Shown one piece after another: positions 55,784 through 63,178 of a DNA stretch of 64,000 nt; position 1 is the first letter of the stretch, and each line of letters begins with the position of its first letter. The stretch covers positions 124,001 through 188,000 of the forward strand of contig CAVOXT010000001.1 of assembly GCA_963700495.1 (NCBI GenBank). The letters are read 5' to 3'. The translations under genes and the position numbers were made by a program. Below the pieces are notes generated by a model that made no database searches, had not been told where the DNA came from, and saw only the letters and a list, made by a program, of their open reading frames with translations. The DNA is from JACCTU01 sp963700495 (lineage in GTDB: Bacteria > Actinomycetota > Thermoleophilia > Gaiellales > Gaiellaceae).

Positions 55784-55893
55784 GGCTAGCGCACCCGCTC
55801 GCCGGGCGCAGCCACACTGCAGCCAAGCATCCCCGTTCCCGTGTGTTCATGCGGGATCAGGCCACGACCCCCGGCCTAGCAGGCAGGAGGTCA
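55784..55893 (+). repeat. Tail repeat, copy 2, with hairpin
   Basis: It aligns gap-free with 44229-44338 (98 of 110 identical by hand count). The hairpin GACCCCC (55866-55872) and GGAGGTC (55886-55892) is kept with one G-T-type change. It follows copy F as copy 1 follows copy A, so gene and tail move or duplicate as a module. Confidence 0.65.
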
Positions 55894-56379
55894 GCAGTGT
55901 CCGAGACGCACGCCCGAGCGTGCTGAACGCACGGGGGCGCGGACTACGATGCGGTCAATGTCGAAGTCAGAATCCCCAAGAAGCCGCTGAGCGTGAAGGC
56001 GGGGCCGCTGTACGAGGCACCGGCGGGACGAGTGGCGTGTCGTCGAGCGTGACGGCGGGCTGCAGGCCCAGGTGCTGAAGAAGGCGGTGGTCTGATGGAC
56101 ACCGTGGACTGGATCGTCCTCACGGTCGCCGTCCCGATCGGACTCGCGCTCGATCTACGTCAACTTCTCGATCCCCAGGGTCGGGGCGGAGATGCGGCGA
56201 CTGTTCAGAGGCCGACGATGACGATCGCCTATCCCGCGATCGTCGTCGCCACTCTGATCCGGTAAGGGTCGGGGGCACGCCTCCCGGAACGACGAGAGCA
56301 CGCGGTTCCCTCCGGGAGGGCCCGGCGTCCGCGTAATGGCGACCGGCCCGTGGAAGATCATCCTCAAGTAGGGAGCGCA
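55894..56379. other. Island segment with decayed small membrane-protein genes
   Basis: No intact gene is supported. A start at 56095 reads MDTVDWIVLTVAVPIGLAL, then must shift frame to give IYVNFSIPRVGAEMRRLFRG before a stop at 56221. A second start there (MTIAYPAIVVATLIR) ends at 56265. These look like remnants of small membrane proteins. An upstream frame ending LKKAVV overlaps the first start. Confidence 0.4.
56274..56310 (+). repeat. Bipartite island motif, copy 6
   Basis: GGCACGC (56274-56280), 22 bp, then CGGTTCCC (56303-56310). The whole 37 bp is closest to copy 2 (CTCCCGGA after the first arm in both). It lies 69 bp before the YccF gene. Confidence 0.45.
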
Positions 56380-56838
56380 ATGAGCGAGCAGCTAACACCG
56401 ATAGCACCGGACTCCAGACCGATAGTCACAACCGAGCGCCACGGGCCGCACTTCCTGCTGCGGGTTCTCTGGTATTTCCTGGTCGGCTGGTGGCTGACAG
56501 GGATCTCCCTGGCCGTCGGATACCTCGCCGGACTAACGATCATCGGCCTCCCGCTTGCCTTCTGGGTCTTCAATCGAACCGGCACCATCCTGACGCTCCG
56601 GCCCCGGATGCAGACCACGACGATCAGCGAGAGCGGCAACGTCACAACGATCTCCCACGCGCACCGAAAGCAGCGCTCGCTCCTGCTGAGGGCGATCTAC
56701 TTCGTGCTGATCGGCTGGTGGGCCGCTCTGCTCTGGATGATCGTCGCCTACTTCTTCTGCCTGGCGATCATCCTGATTCCGGTTGGGATCATGATGCTCA
56801 ACCGTCTCCCCGAGATCTACACACTGCACCGCAACTAG
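56380..56838 (+). CDS. YccF-type membrane protein with two repeats
   Basis: From ATG 56380 (MSEQLTPIAPDSRPIV) the 152-residue product contains two similar hydrophobic hairpins: LRVLWYFLVGWWLTGISLAVGYLAGLTIIGLPLAFWVFNR and LRAIYFVLIGWWAALLWMIVAYFFCLAIILIPVGIMMLNR. The motif GWW...I..GLP...FNR repeated twice fits the YccF domain. Function is unknown in the family. An acceptable GGGAGCG lies upstream. Hydrophobic and intact, so probably expressed. Confidence 0.75.
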   Translation: MSEQLTPIAPDSRPIVTTERHGPHFLLRVLWYFLVGWWLTGISLAVGYLAGLTIIGLPLAFWVFNRTGTILTLRPRMQTTTISESGNVTTISHAHRKQRSLLLRAIYFVLIGWWAALLWMIVAYFFCLAIILIPVGIMMLNRLPEIYTLHRN

Positions 56839-57264
56839 ATGTCGGGAGATGCCTCCGTGTGCGAGCCCTCGCTCCGGCCGAACCTGCAACTACTCGCATC
56901 AGTGCAAGTGTTAGACGAAGTGCGCGTCACCCTCGCCGCGCGGCAGCGGTGGCCGCAAGGGCTTTACTGCCGAGCTTCGCCCCGCCGAGCGTCTTCAAGC
57001 TGAAGCAACACGGCTTCGGGATGATGGGCACTCTTCCTCCGGATCGGTGATTGAGGATTCCAGGAAGACGGAGACCTCGTTCTGCTGCGGGAACCAGACC
57101 TCTAGATTCATGCCGCCGCTCACGCCCGGCCGCAGTGAATGCCCGCCCTCGCGCGGAACGGGAGCGACTCGGCCGATACGTCCGCGAGCGGCACGTCGAC
57201 TTCTTCGGAATCTTGATTCTCAGTCATTGCTTTGACTCCAGGATCTTGGGATCGGATCAGACCC
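56839..57264. other. Gene-poor island segment
   Basis: No convincing gene. A minus-strand frame at 57120-57227 (35 codons, MTENQDSEEVDVPLADVSAE...) directly follows the 57265 lipoprotein-like gene and could be a truncated partner, but it is too short to support. Confidence 0.35.
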
Positions 57265-58026
57265 TCAGTCGTCCAACATCCCCTTGAACTTCACGTCCCA
57301 GGGATCGAGGATTTCCTTGTTTTCGGCAACGACATCACCTGCGAGGAAGTACTTCAGCATGGGGATGCTTGATCCCTTTGCGTCGAAGATGTCGACGATC
57401 TGGCCATTCATGGTCTTGATCGTTGATTGAGCCTCAAACTTCGACAACGATGCGAAGCCGGGGTTCAGGTTGACGTAGTAGACGCGGTCTGCGCTTCCCG
57501 AGCCGATGCTGTCGATGACCGTCGTCCCAGCGCTACTGTTGATGGTGTCCGCGTAGTCGGTGAGGGCATCAAGCAGATCTTGACGTGAGGCAGCTTCCTT
57601 ATCTTCCTTCGTCGTGCCGCCGGACAGGATCTTCGCCGACTGGACTTCAAGCCACCCGTCACTGGTCTCACCCTCGATCGTCTTCTCGACGTTCTTCAAG
57701 ATCAGTTCGACTTTCGTGCCGTCCGTCCACTTCTCGGCCTCAGACTCGTCCACGAAGATCGACAGGTCTTGCTTCCCGCTCTGAGCTTTCAGCATCACGC
57801 TGTAGTCGCCGGTTGCTCCGGTGATCCACAAGTCGGAATGGAACAGCTCGCCAGTGACGCCGAACAGGTCACCGGCCTTCGACTCCCCTGCGTTGAGCTT
57901 GTCCAGGAGGTCATCAACGCTGATGTCTGTGACCTTCGGCTCGGCTGGCGGCGTTTTGGTCGCCGGTGTCGGCTCCGCCGACGTGGATGCAGACAGGGTA
58001 GGTGTGGACGAGGGCGTCTTATGCAC
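57265..58026 (-). CDS. Exported or membrane-anchored protein with probable OB-fold (tRNA_anti-like) domain
   Basis: The 253-residue frame from GTG 58026 begins with a Ser/Thr/Pro-rich linker. The true start is probably upstream, because the same frame continues back through VLLGAVIGIAVAAQGGSETAEPS, a membrane or signal segment, with no standard start before a stop near 58110. A frameshift there is possible. The mature part (ISVDDLLDKLNAGESKAGDLFGVTGELF ... GTKVELILKNVEKTIEGETSDGWLEVQSAKI) resembles tRNA_anti-like OB folds seen in exported proteins. A second domain follows (FEAQSTIKTMNGQIVDIFDAKGS). GC is lower than in backbone genes. Confidence 0.65.
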   Translation of the reverse strand: MHKTPSSTPTLSASTSAEPTPATKTPPAEPKVTDISVDDLLDKLNAGESKAGDLFGVTGELFHSDLWITGATGDYSVMLKAQSGKQDLSIFVDESEAEKWTDGTKVELILKNVEKTIEGETSDGWLEVQSAKILSGGTTKEDKEAASRQDLLDALTDYADTINSSAGTTVIDSIGSGSADRVYYVNLNPGFASLSKFEAQSTIKTMNGQIVDIFDAKGSSIPMLKYFLAGDVVAENKEILDPWDVKFKGMLDD

Positions 58027-58291
58027 CGCACTCGGCTCGGCCGTCTCGCTTCCCCCTTGTGCTGCGACGGCGATGCCGATGACGGCTCCGAGCAGTACAC
58101 GCAGCGGGCGAGTTCACCACCGAAAAGCGCGCCCGCTGCATTGAGTTGGTCGAGGCGCAGCCGTGGGGCGACCTCTGCCCTCTTCACTCTCGCCGGAACT
58201 GGTCGCCGCGCTCGCGCCGGGTCCTCCGAACCTGTGAGTACCGCCGGTCCGAAGAGGAAGGAGTGCTCTCCCGGAGCGCCGGGAGGCACGC

Positions 58292-58516
58292 GTGAGCGAG
58301 CTTGAGCGGCTCCTCAACGCGAAGGAGGTTGCCAGCTTCCTTCAGGTGCCCGAGCGGTGGGTCCGCGAGCACACGCGCTCGGGCCGGATCCCGAGTGTGC
58401 GGCTTGGCCGGTACCGGCGTTACCGGCTGGACGCCGTCCTCGCATGGGTCGAGGCGCAGGAGGAGAGCGGTGCGGCACGACGGGCGCAACACCTGAAGAG
58501 CGCGGATCGCGCTTGA
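58292..58516 (+). CDS. xis: Excisionase/HTH_17-type DNA-binding protein
   Basis: The 74-residue protein (GTG start) reads LLNAKEVASFLQVPERWVRE, then HTRSGRIPSVRLGRYRRYRLDAVLAWVEA, the winged-helix MerR/excisionase (HTH_17) layout. Located upstream of the HTH and integrase genes in the same direction, it is the likely recombination directionality factor of the island, though such proteins may also be repressors. Confidence 0.8.
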   Translation: MSELERLLNAKEVASFLQVPERWVREHTRSGRIPSVRLGRYRRYRLDAVLAWVEAQEESGAARRAQHLKSADRA

Positions 58517-58676
58517 GTCAGTACAGGCGGCCGGTACAAACTCGCCGCGGGTCGCCTTGCTTGCCGGAACCGCATCGGCTCCGCACAACTGTTCGGCCCG
58601 ACATCCATGCAACCGGCTCAGACCGGTGCCTACGTCCAATGCTGGGGAGCGTCCCGAGTCGAACTCGTCAGATGGT

Positions 58677-58705
58677 CCTGACGATAGCTGTTAGGATGCG
58701 TCAGG
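58677..58705. promoter_or_regulatory. Inverted-repeat operator over the HTH-int promoter
   Basis: CCTGACG (58677-58683) and CGTCAGG (58699-58705) are a perfect 7-bp inverted repeat with a 15-bp spacer holding TAGGAT (58692-58697), a fair -10 box for the gene at 58732. A third CTGACGA half-site lies at 58710-58716. The arrangement suggests repression of the HTH-integrase operon. A good GAGAGGTGA ribosome-binding site precedes the ATG. Confidence 0.5.
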
Positions 58706-58731
58706 TTCTGCTGACGAAAGAGAGGTGACCG

Positions 58732-59034
58732 ATGGTTGTACGCAATGCGCCGCAAGTCCGGATCGCCGGAAGCGGCCATCGCCTGCGCCTGCACCCGCTC
58801 GGGGACTGGGACTCGCATCCGCTCGACGCGTTGCACGAGTGCTGTCGAGCACAGACAGCGCTGGCAAAGGCGACGTGGCAGACCGTCCAAAAGGCACGCG
58901 AAGCCGGTCATAGCTGGACGGAGATCGGCGAGGCGCTTGGCGTGACGAAACAGACCGCGTGGCAGCGGTTCTCGGGCGAGATGCGGCACCCGTTAACAGG
59001 CGAGGACCTCGACCGAGAGGACAGCGATGCCTGA
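58732..59034 (+). CDS. Small HTH protein upstream of the integrase
   Basis: The 100-residue product has an N-terminal region (VRIAGSGHRLRLHPLGDWDS) and a C-terminal helix-turn-helix, GHSWTEIGEALGVTKQTAWQRFSG, typical of sigma-like or XRE-type recognition helices. It overlaps the integrase start by 8 bp. A role as autoregulator of the int operon is suggested by the inverted repeat at its promoter; it is an inference. Confidence 0.75.
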   Translation: MVVRNAPQVRIAGSGHRLRLHPLGDWDSHPLDALHECCRAQTALAKATWQTVQKAREAGHSWTEIGEALGVTKQTAWQRFSGEMRHPLTGEDLDREDSDA

Positions 59035-60243
59035 CGGGGCCGCAGTCATCAAGTACGACGGCAAACGCGGCGTCGTCTGGCGAGTCAAATACCGCGATGC
59101 CGCGGGTGTGCAAGTGAAGGAGACCCTCGGACGCGCCGACGAGGGGTGGTCGAAGCGGAAGGCGGAAGCCGAGCTGCGGGCGCGCCTGACGGCCGTCCAG
59201 CGGGACGGGATGCGCAAGATCGATCCGGTGACCTTCGCGACGTTCGCGCGCTCGTGGCTCCAGACGTATCCGGAGGCGAAGGGATTGAAGCGGTCGACGC
59301 GGGCGGGCTACGCGCTGATCGTTGAGCGGCACCTGATCCCCGCGCTCGGCACCGTGAGGCTGGAAGCGATCGACGCGGAGCGGCTAGAGAAGTACGTGGC
59401 GGCGAAGCGGCAGGCCGGCCTCGCGCCGCGGACGTTGAACCGCCACCTGAACCTTCTGAATGCGATCCTGACGACGGCGCTTCGCCGGCCGCTTATCCGG
59501 GCGAACGCGGTGCCGCACGTCGAGCGTCCGCGCGAGCCGCGCCGTCGCTGGCGCATCCTGACGCCCGCTGAGGTCGCGGCAGTCGAGCGGGGGTTCGTGG
59601 AGCTGGCGGAGCAGGCGGACGGCGAGGAGCAGCGCTGGTGCGAGCAGGCACGGACGATCTTCGTCTTCCTTCTCGGCACGGGCCTCCGCCGCGGCGAGGT
59701 GCTTGGGTTGCGCTGGCCAACGTGTTCCTCGCCGACCCGGAGGGGGCGTTCCTGCGCGTCGCGGAGACGTGGGTGCAGGCGGCGACGGACACACCGAAGT
59801 CGGAGGCAGGTGAGCGGACAGTGGCCCTCGGCGAGCGGGTCGCGTCGAAGCTGTTCGAGCATCGCGCCCGCACTGCGTACGCGGGCGACGACGAGCGCGT
59901 GTTCTGCTCGCCGACGAAGGGGACGCCGTTCGACGTGGCCCGGTACGCGGCGACGTTCCGGCTCGCGCTCAGGCGGGCGAAAATCACGGACTACGTGCGC
60001 CCGTTCCACGACCTGAGGCACTCGTCGATCACGAATGCGGCGGCCGCAGGGACATCACCAGCGGCGCTTATGGCGCGTGCGGGCCACTCCGACTTCAACA
60101 CGACCCAGGGCTACATCGATCTCGCTGGAGAACAGTTCCGCGAGGAGGCAAACATGCTCGAACGTCGCTTGTGGGGTGGTTCCAGTACCAAAAACCGGTA
60201 CCAAGATGCCGAGTCCTCGCCGGAGAAGGTATCGACACGGTGA
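59027..60243 (+). CDS. int: Tyrosine site-specific integrase (frame interrupted near 59716)
   Basis: The first frame gives an arm-binding domain (KRGVVWRVKYRDAAGVQVKE), a SAM-like core-binding domain (KRSTRAGYALIVERHLIPALG) and the catalytic Arg in LLGTGLRRGEVLGLRW. At TGGCCAAC (59718-59725) a base is missing; adding G gives W-A-N-V and joins the frame ANVFLADPEGAFLRVAET. That frame carries RPFHDLRHSSITN (His, Arg), ARAGHSDFNTTQ (His) and the Tyr in GYIDLAGEQF. All catalytic residues are present, so a corrected protein of about 405 residues would be active. It lies next to its target tRNA-Sec; its last codons include an arm-type site. Confidence 0.9.
60184..60205 (+). repeat. Integrase arm-type sites, right end
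   Basis: CGGTACCAAG (60196-60205) with an imperfect AGTACCAA (60184-60191) just before it. It matches the tandem sites at 43769-43791 in the same orientation and is 84 bp from the right att repeat (86 bp at the left). It is inside the end of int. Confidence 0.5.
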
Positions 60244-60288
60244 CGCAGCGGGCCTTCGAGAAGTGCGTTGTGCAGGCTATTCGGTTTC

Positions 60289-60352
60289 GACGGAGCGGCG
60301 CCGGAGTCGAACCGACCGAGCCGTGGGTTGCACGACCGCACTGGTTTTGAAG
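60289..60352 (-). repeat. attR: 64-bp direct repeat within tRNA-Sec
   Basis: Identical to 43620-43683; the match begins two bases outside the mature tRNA 3' end and stops at the anticodon loop. Integration therefore rebuilt a full tRNA on this side. Confidence 0.93.
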
Positions 60353-60383
60353 ACCAGCTGGGCCACCGGGCCCATGCCGCTCC
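60291..60383 (-). tRNA. selC: tRNA-Sec (UCA), selenocysteine
   Basis: Read on the minus strand, the 93-nt RNA has an 8-bp acceptor stem (GGAGCGGC with GCCGCTCC), a 6-bp D stem (TGGGCC/GGCCCA) with a 4-nt loop, the anticodon arm CTGGT-CTTCAAA-ACCAG with anticodon TCA, a long variable arm, a 5-bp T stem around TTCGACT and discriminator G. An 8+5 acceptor/T stack with a 6-bp D stem is specific for bacterial tRNA-Sec. CCA is not encoded. The organism should therefore also have SelA, SelB and selenoproteins outside this window. Confidence 0.93.
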
Positions 60384-60402
60384 GCGCGGGAGCGTATCCC
60401 CG

Positions 60403-61272
60403 TCAGTGATCCTCGACCCAGTCGCGGGTGAGGTAGAGCCAGAACGCGAGGCCGGCGTAGGGCCCGTACCGCCGGAAGCGCCGCTCGATCGTCCGGTCCG
60501 CCGCCTTGCGCCCGTTCAAGCGCGCGTACGTCGGCCGCGTCCACGAGTCGAGCACGAGCCGTGAGTAGCGGCCGATCAGCATCATGATGTGCGCCGCCGC
60601 GTACGGTCCGACGCCCGGGAGCGCCAGCAGCCGGACGGCGACCTCGTCGTCCGGGAGCTCGCGGTCGGCGGCGAGCGCCTCGAGGTCGAGCTCCCCGGAG
60701 GCAACCGACGCCGCCAGCGAGCGCAGGTAGGCCGCTCGGTAGCCGGCACGCGCGACGTCCCGGTAGAAGCTTTCCGGCGCCTCGGCCATCGCCTCGGCTG
60801 ACGGGAAGGCGCGCCGGCCGCGGTCGGACTTCTCGCCGAGCTTCTCGACGATCGCGGTGACCATTCGCACGGTGCCCGACCACGCGCAGTTCGTCGTGCA
60901 GATCGTCTTGACGACGTCCTCGAAGACGGTCGGGCTCCGCATCCAGCGACCCGCTCCACGTGCCGCCCAGAGGAGGTCGGGATCGTCTGCGAGCAGCGTG
61001 TAGAGGGGGGAGAGATCCTCGTCGAGCCGCAGCACGTGGCGGACGGAATTCGCGACTTGCCGCGGGGCTCGTCCCTCGACGACGATCGTCAGGCCTGTCC
61101 CACGGCTGACGACGACGGTCTGCGGACCCGGCTGGAGCGTGAGCTCGAGCGTCCGGCCGACGGAGTCGATCCGATTCGGCAGCAGATCGCTCAGCCCGTG
61201 CGAGTTGACGGTGCGCCAGAAGTCGACCGACTCCCCGCCGGCGCCGACCAGCTCGAGCTCCACTTTCGCCAC
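60403..61272 (-). CDS. HhH-GPD DNA glycosylase (3-methyladenine/AlkA-like)
   Basis: From GTG 61272 (VAKVELELVGAGGESVDFWR) the 289-residue enzyme has an N-terminal AlkA-type domain, then a helical HhH-GPD domain: SPTVFEDVVKTICTTNCAWSGTVRM, hairpin LLALPGVGPYAAAHIMML and the catalytic Asp shortly after in YSRLVLDSW. It lacks the four-Cys iron-sulfur loop of EndoIII. It should excise damaged bases. It is divergent from the GMC gene with a 19-bp gap. An upstream open frame is a shadow of that gene. Confidence 0.87.
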   Translation of the reverse strand: MAKVELELVGAGGESVDFWRTVNSHGLSDLLPNRIDSVGRTLELTLQPGPQTVVVSRGTGLTIVVEGRAPRQVANSVRHVLRLDEDLSPLYTLLADDPDLLWAARGAGRWMRSPTVFEDVVKTICTTNCAWSGTVRMVTAIVEKLGEKSDRGRRAFPSAEAMAEAPESFYRDVARAGYRAAYLRSLAASVASGELDLEALAADRELPDDEVAVRLLALPGVGPYAAAHIMMLIGRYSRLVLDSWTRPTYARLNGRKAADRTIERRFRRYGPYAGLAFWLYLTRDWVEDH

Positions 61273-61291
61273 CGCGTTAGCGTAGGCGCCG

Positions 61292-63178
61292 ATGGAGCTT
61301 TCGCGCCGCCAGAGGGCCGCGCTCGCGGCGATCTGCGACACGTTCGCCCCGGGGCTCGACGGCCTTCCCTCTGCGACCGCTCTGGATGTCCCGAGCGCGG
61401 TCGAGACGAGGTTCGTGCAGCACCCGCGCGAAGCGGAGCGGAAGCAGATCCTGCAACTCCTGTCGGTCTGGGAGCTCGCGGCGCGGCCCGGCCGCCGGTT
61501 CTCGCGGCTCGGCCAGGCCGAGCGTGAGCGGGTGCTGAGGGCTTGGCGCGACTCGAGCCTCGAGTCGAAGCGGATGGCGTTCAAGGTGTTTCGGAAGGCG
61601 ACGCTCCACCACTACTTCGGCCTTCCCGGAGCCGCGCGCGACTCGCTGGGGTATCCCGGGCGGCTGGAGCGCGCCGACGCCGGGCTTCCGTTCGAGCCAG
61701 AGCGGCCGATCCCGGGTACCACGATCGACTGCGACGTCTGCGTCGTCGGCTCGGGTGCCGGCGGTGGGACCGCGGCGGGCGTGCTCGCGGCCGCCGGGCT
61801 CGAGGTCGTCGTGCTCGAGGCAGGCGACGTGCCGACGTTCAGCGGAGAGGAGATCGACTCGCTTCAGCGGATGTACCTCGAGGCCGGAGCTTCCGCCACG
61901 GAGGACCAGTCGCTCGACTTCGTCGCCGGATGGTGCCTCGGCGGCGGGACGACCGTCAACTGGACGACCGCACTGCGCACGCCGGACGACGTCCGCACGG
62001 AGTGGGCCGCGCACGGCGTTCCGGCATTCGCCTCGGACGACTTCACGCGCAGCCTCGACGCGGTCGAGCAGCGGTTGGACGTCAACGGTGACCACGGCGC
62101 GGCTTCCGGGCGAGACCTCGTGCTCGAGCGCGGAGCGGAGGCGCTCGGCTGGCACGTCGCCGCGCAGCCGAGAAACGTGCGCGGCTGCGATCAGAACGGC
62201 GTGTGCGGGTACTGCGGCTTCGGCTGCGCACTCGGCGCGAAGCGCGGCACGGCCGAGACGTCGCTCGCCGACGCGGCTGCGGCAGGCGCGCGCATTCTCG
62301 TCGGCGTGTACGCGCGTCGCGTGCTCGTCGAGCGCGGTGCCGCGGTCGGGGTCGACGCAGGCGAGGTGCGGGTGCGCGCGCGTGCCGTGGTCGCCGCGTG
62401 CGGCGCGTTCCAGACGCCCGCTCTGCTGAAGCGCTCCGGCCTCGCCAACGGCAGCATCGGCCTCAACCTCCGCTTCCATCCGGTCACGCTCGTCACCGGA
62501 GAGTTCGAGGAGGAGATCCGCCCGTGGGAGGGGACGCTGCAGGCACGCTACTCCGAGGAGCACGCTCGCCTCGACGGCGGCTACGGCGTGCGCTACGAGA
62601 CGGCGCCCACGCATCCGGGCCTCTTCTGCGCGGGACTGCAGTGGGACGGCGCGCGCGAGAGCCTCGACCTCGCGCAGCGCTACTCGCACGTCGCGCCGCT
62701 GTTCCCGCTGGTTCGGGACCGGGACGGCGGGGAGGTCGTCGTCGGCCGGGACGGAGAGCCCGCGGCGCGGTATCGCCTCTCCCGCTACGACCTTCGCCAC
62801 GTGCGCGCGGGCTTCGTCGGCGCCGCCCGCATCCTCGAGGCGGCCGGCGCGAAGCGGATCGTCTCGACGCACGCGAAGCCCGTCGTCTGGGAACCGGGTC
62901 GCGGCGGCGGTGCGGGCCGTTTCCTCGCCGACGCCGACGCGCGCGGTTGGGAGCCGAACCGGGTCCTCTACGCCTCCGCGCACGTGATGGGCACTGCGCG
63001 GATGGGCGGCTCGCCCGCCAGCTCGGCCTGCGATCCCACCGGCGAGACGTGGGAGGTGTCGCGCCTCGCCGTTTGCGACGGCTCGACGCTTCCGACAGCC
63101 TCCGGCGTGAACCCGATGATCTCCATCGCAGCCGTCGCGCACATGAACGCGTCGGCGCTTGCGGCGCGGCTCACGTAG
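61292..63178 (+). CDS. GMC-family FAD oxidoreductase (long-chain alcohol oxidase type)
   Basis: The 628-residue protein has an N-terminal helical region of about 130 residues (MELSRRQRAALAAICDTFAP) as found in fatty-alcohol-oxidase-like GMC enzymes. Then come the FAD motif DVCVVGSGAGGGTAAGVLAAAG, LGGGTTVNWTTALRTP, a Cys-rich QNGVCGYCGFGCALGAKRG, and the GMC C-terminal motif VMGTARMGGSP with VNPMISIAAVAHMNA. Electron acceptor and substrate are not evident. Its TAG overlaps the GTG of the next gene. Confidence 0.88.
   Translation: MELSRRQRAALAAICDTFAPGLDGLPSATALDVPSAVETRFVQHPREAERKQILQLLSVWELAARPGRRFSRLGQAERERVLRAWRDSSLESKRMAFKVFRKATLHHYFGLPGAARDSLGYPGRLERADAGLPFEPERPIPGTTIDCDVCVVGSGAGGGTAAGVLAAAGLEVVVLEAGDVPTFSGEEIDSLQRMYLEAGASATEDQSLDFVAGWCLGGGTTVNWTTALRTPDDVRTEWAAHGVPAFASDDFTRSLDAVEQRLDVNGDHGAASGRDLVLERGAEALGWHVAAQPRNVRGCDQNGVCGYCGFGCALGAKRGTAETSLADAAAAGARILVGVYARRVLVERGAAVGVDAGEVRVRARAVVAACGAFQTPALLKRSGLANGSIGLNLRFHPVTLVTGEFEEEIRPWEGTLQARYSEEHARLDGGYGVRYETAPTHPGLFCAGLQWDGARESLDLAQRYSHVAPLFPLVRDRDGGEVVVGRDGEPAARYRLSRYDLRHVRAGFVGAARILEAAGAKRIVSTHAKPVVWEPGRGGGAGRFLADADARGWEPNRVLYASAHVMGTARMGGSPASSACDPTGETWEVSRLAVCDGSTLPTASGVNPMISIAAVAHMNASALAARLT

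Larger units (their letters stand above)
43620..60352. mobile_element. Integrative genomic island in the selenocysteine tRNA gene
   Basis: Boundaries are a perfect 64-bp direct repeat (43620-43683 and 60289-60352) that is the 3' half of tRNA-Sec, from the anticodon loop to one base past the 3' end. The unit length is 16669 bp. Inside are a tyrosine recombinase next to the tRNA, an HTH gene, an excisionase-like gene, and about 15 cargo genes or fragments. No relaxase, FtsK/TraB translocase, replicase or virion gene is visible, so it looks non-conjugative and non-viral, possibly mobilised by a helper. Many intergenic remnants and repeats of one small gene family suggest build-up by successive duplications. 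Confidence 0.9.

Noticed and set aside
43855..56310. Reading the bipartite motif as protein coding (G-Y-P ... R-V-P)
   Set aside because: Spacing alternates between 21 and 22 bp, so the two arms are not in a constant frame, and some copies have a stop between them.
57120..57227. A 35-residue minus-strand gene (MTENQDSEEVDV...)
   Set aside because: Well placed after the 57265 gene but too short and without recognisable conservation; mentioned only in the gap entry.
43620..60352. A prophage
   Set aside because: No capsid, portal, large terminase, tail or replication gene is visible; the resemblance of the small-gene family to terminase small subunits is too weak to carry the claim.
60291..60383. 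UGA-containing selenoprotein gene within the window
   Set aside because: The frame breaks found are one-base shifts, not in-frame UGA codons followed by conserved sequence; no known selenoprotein family was recognised here.
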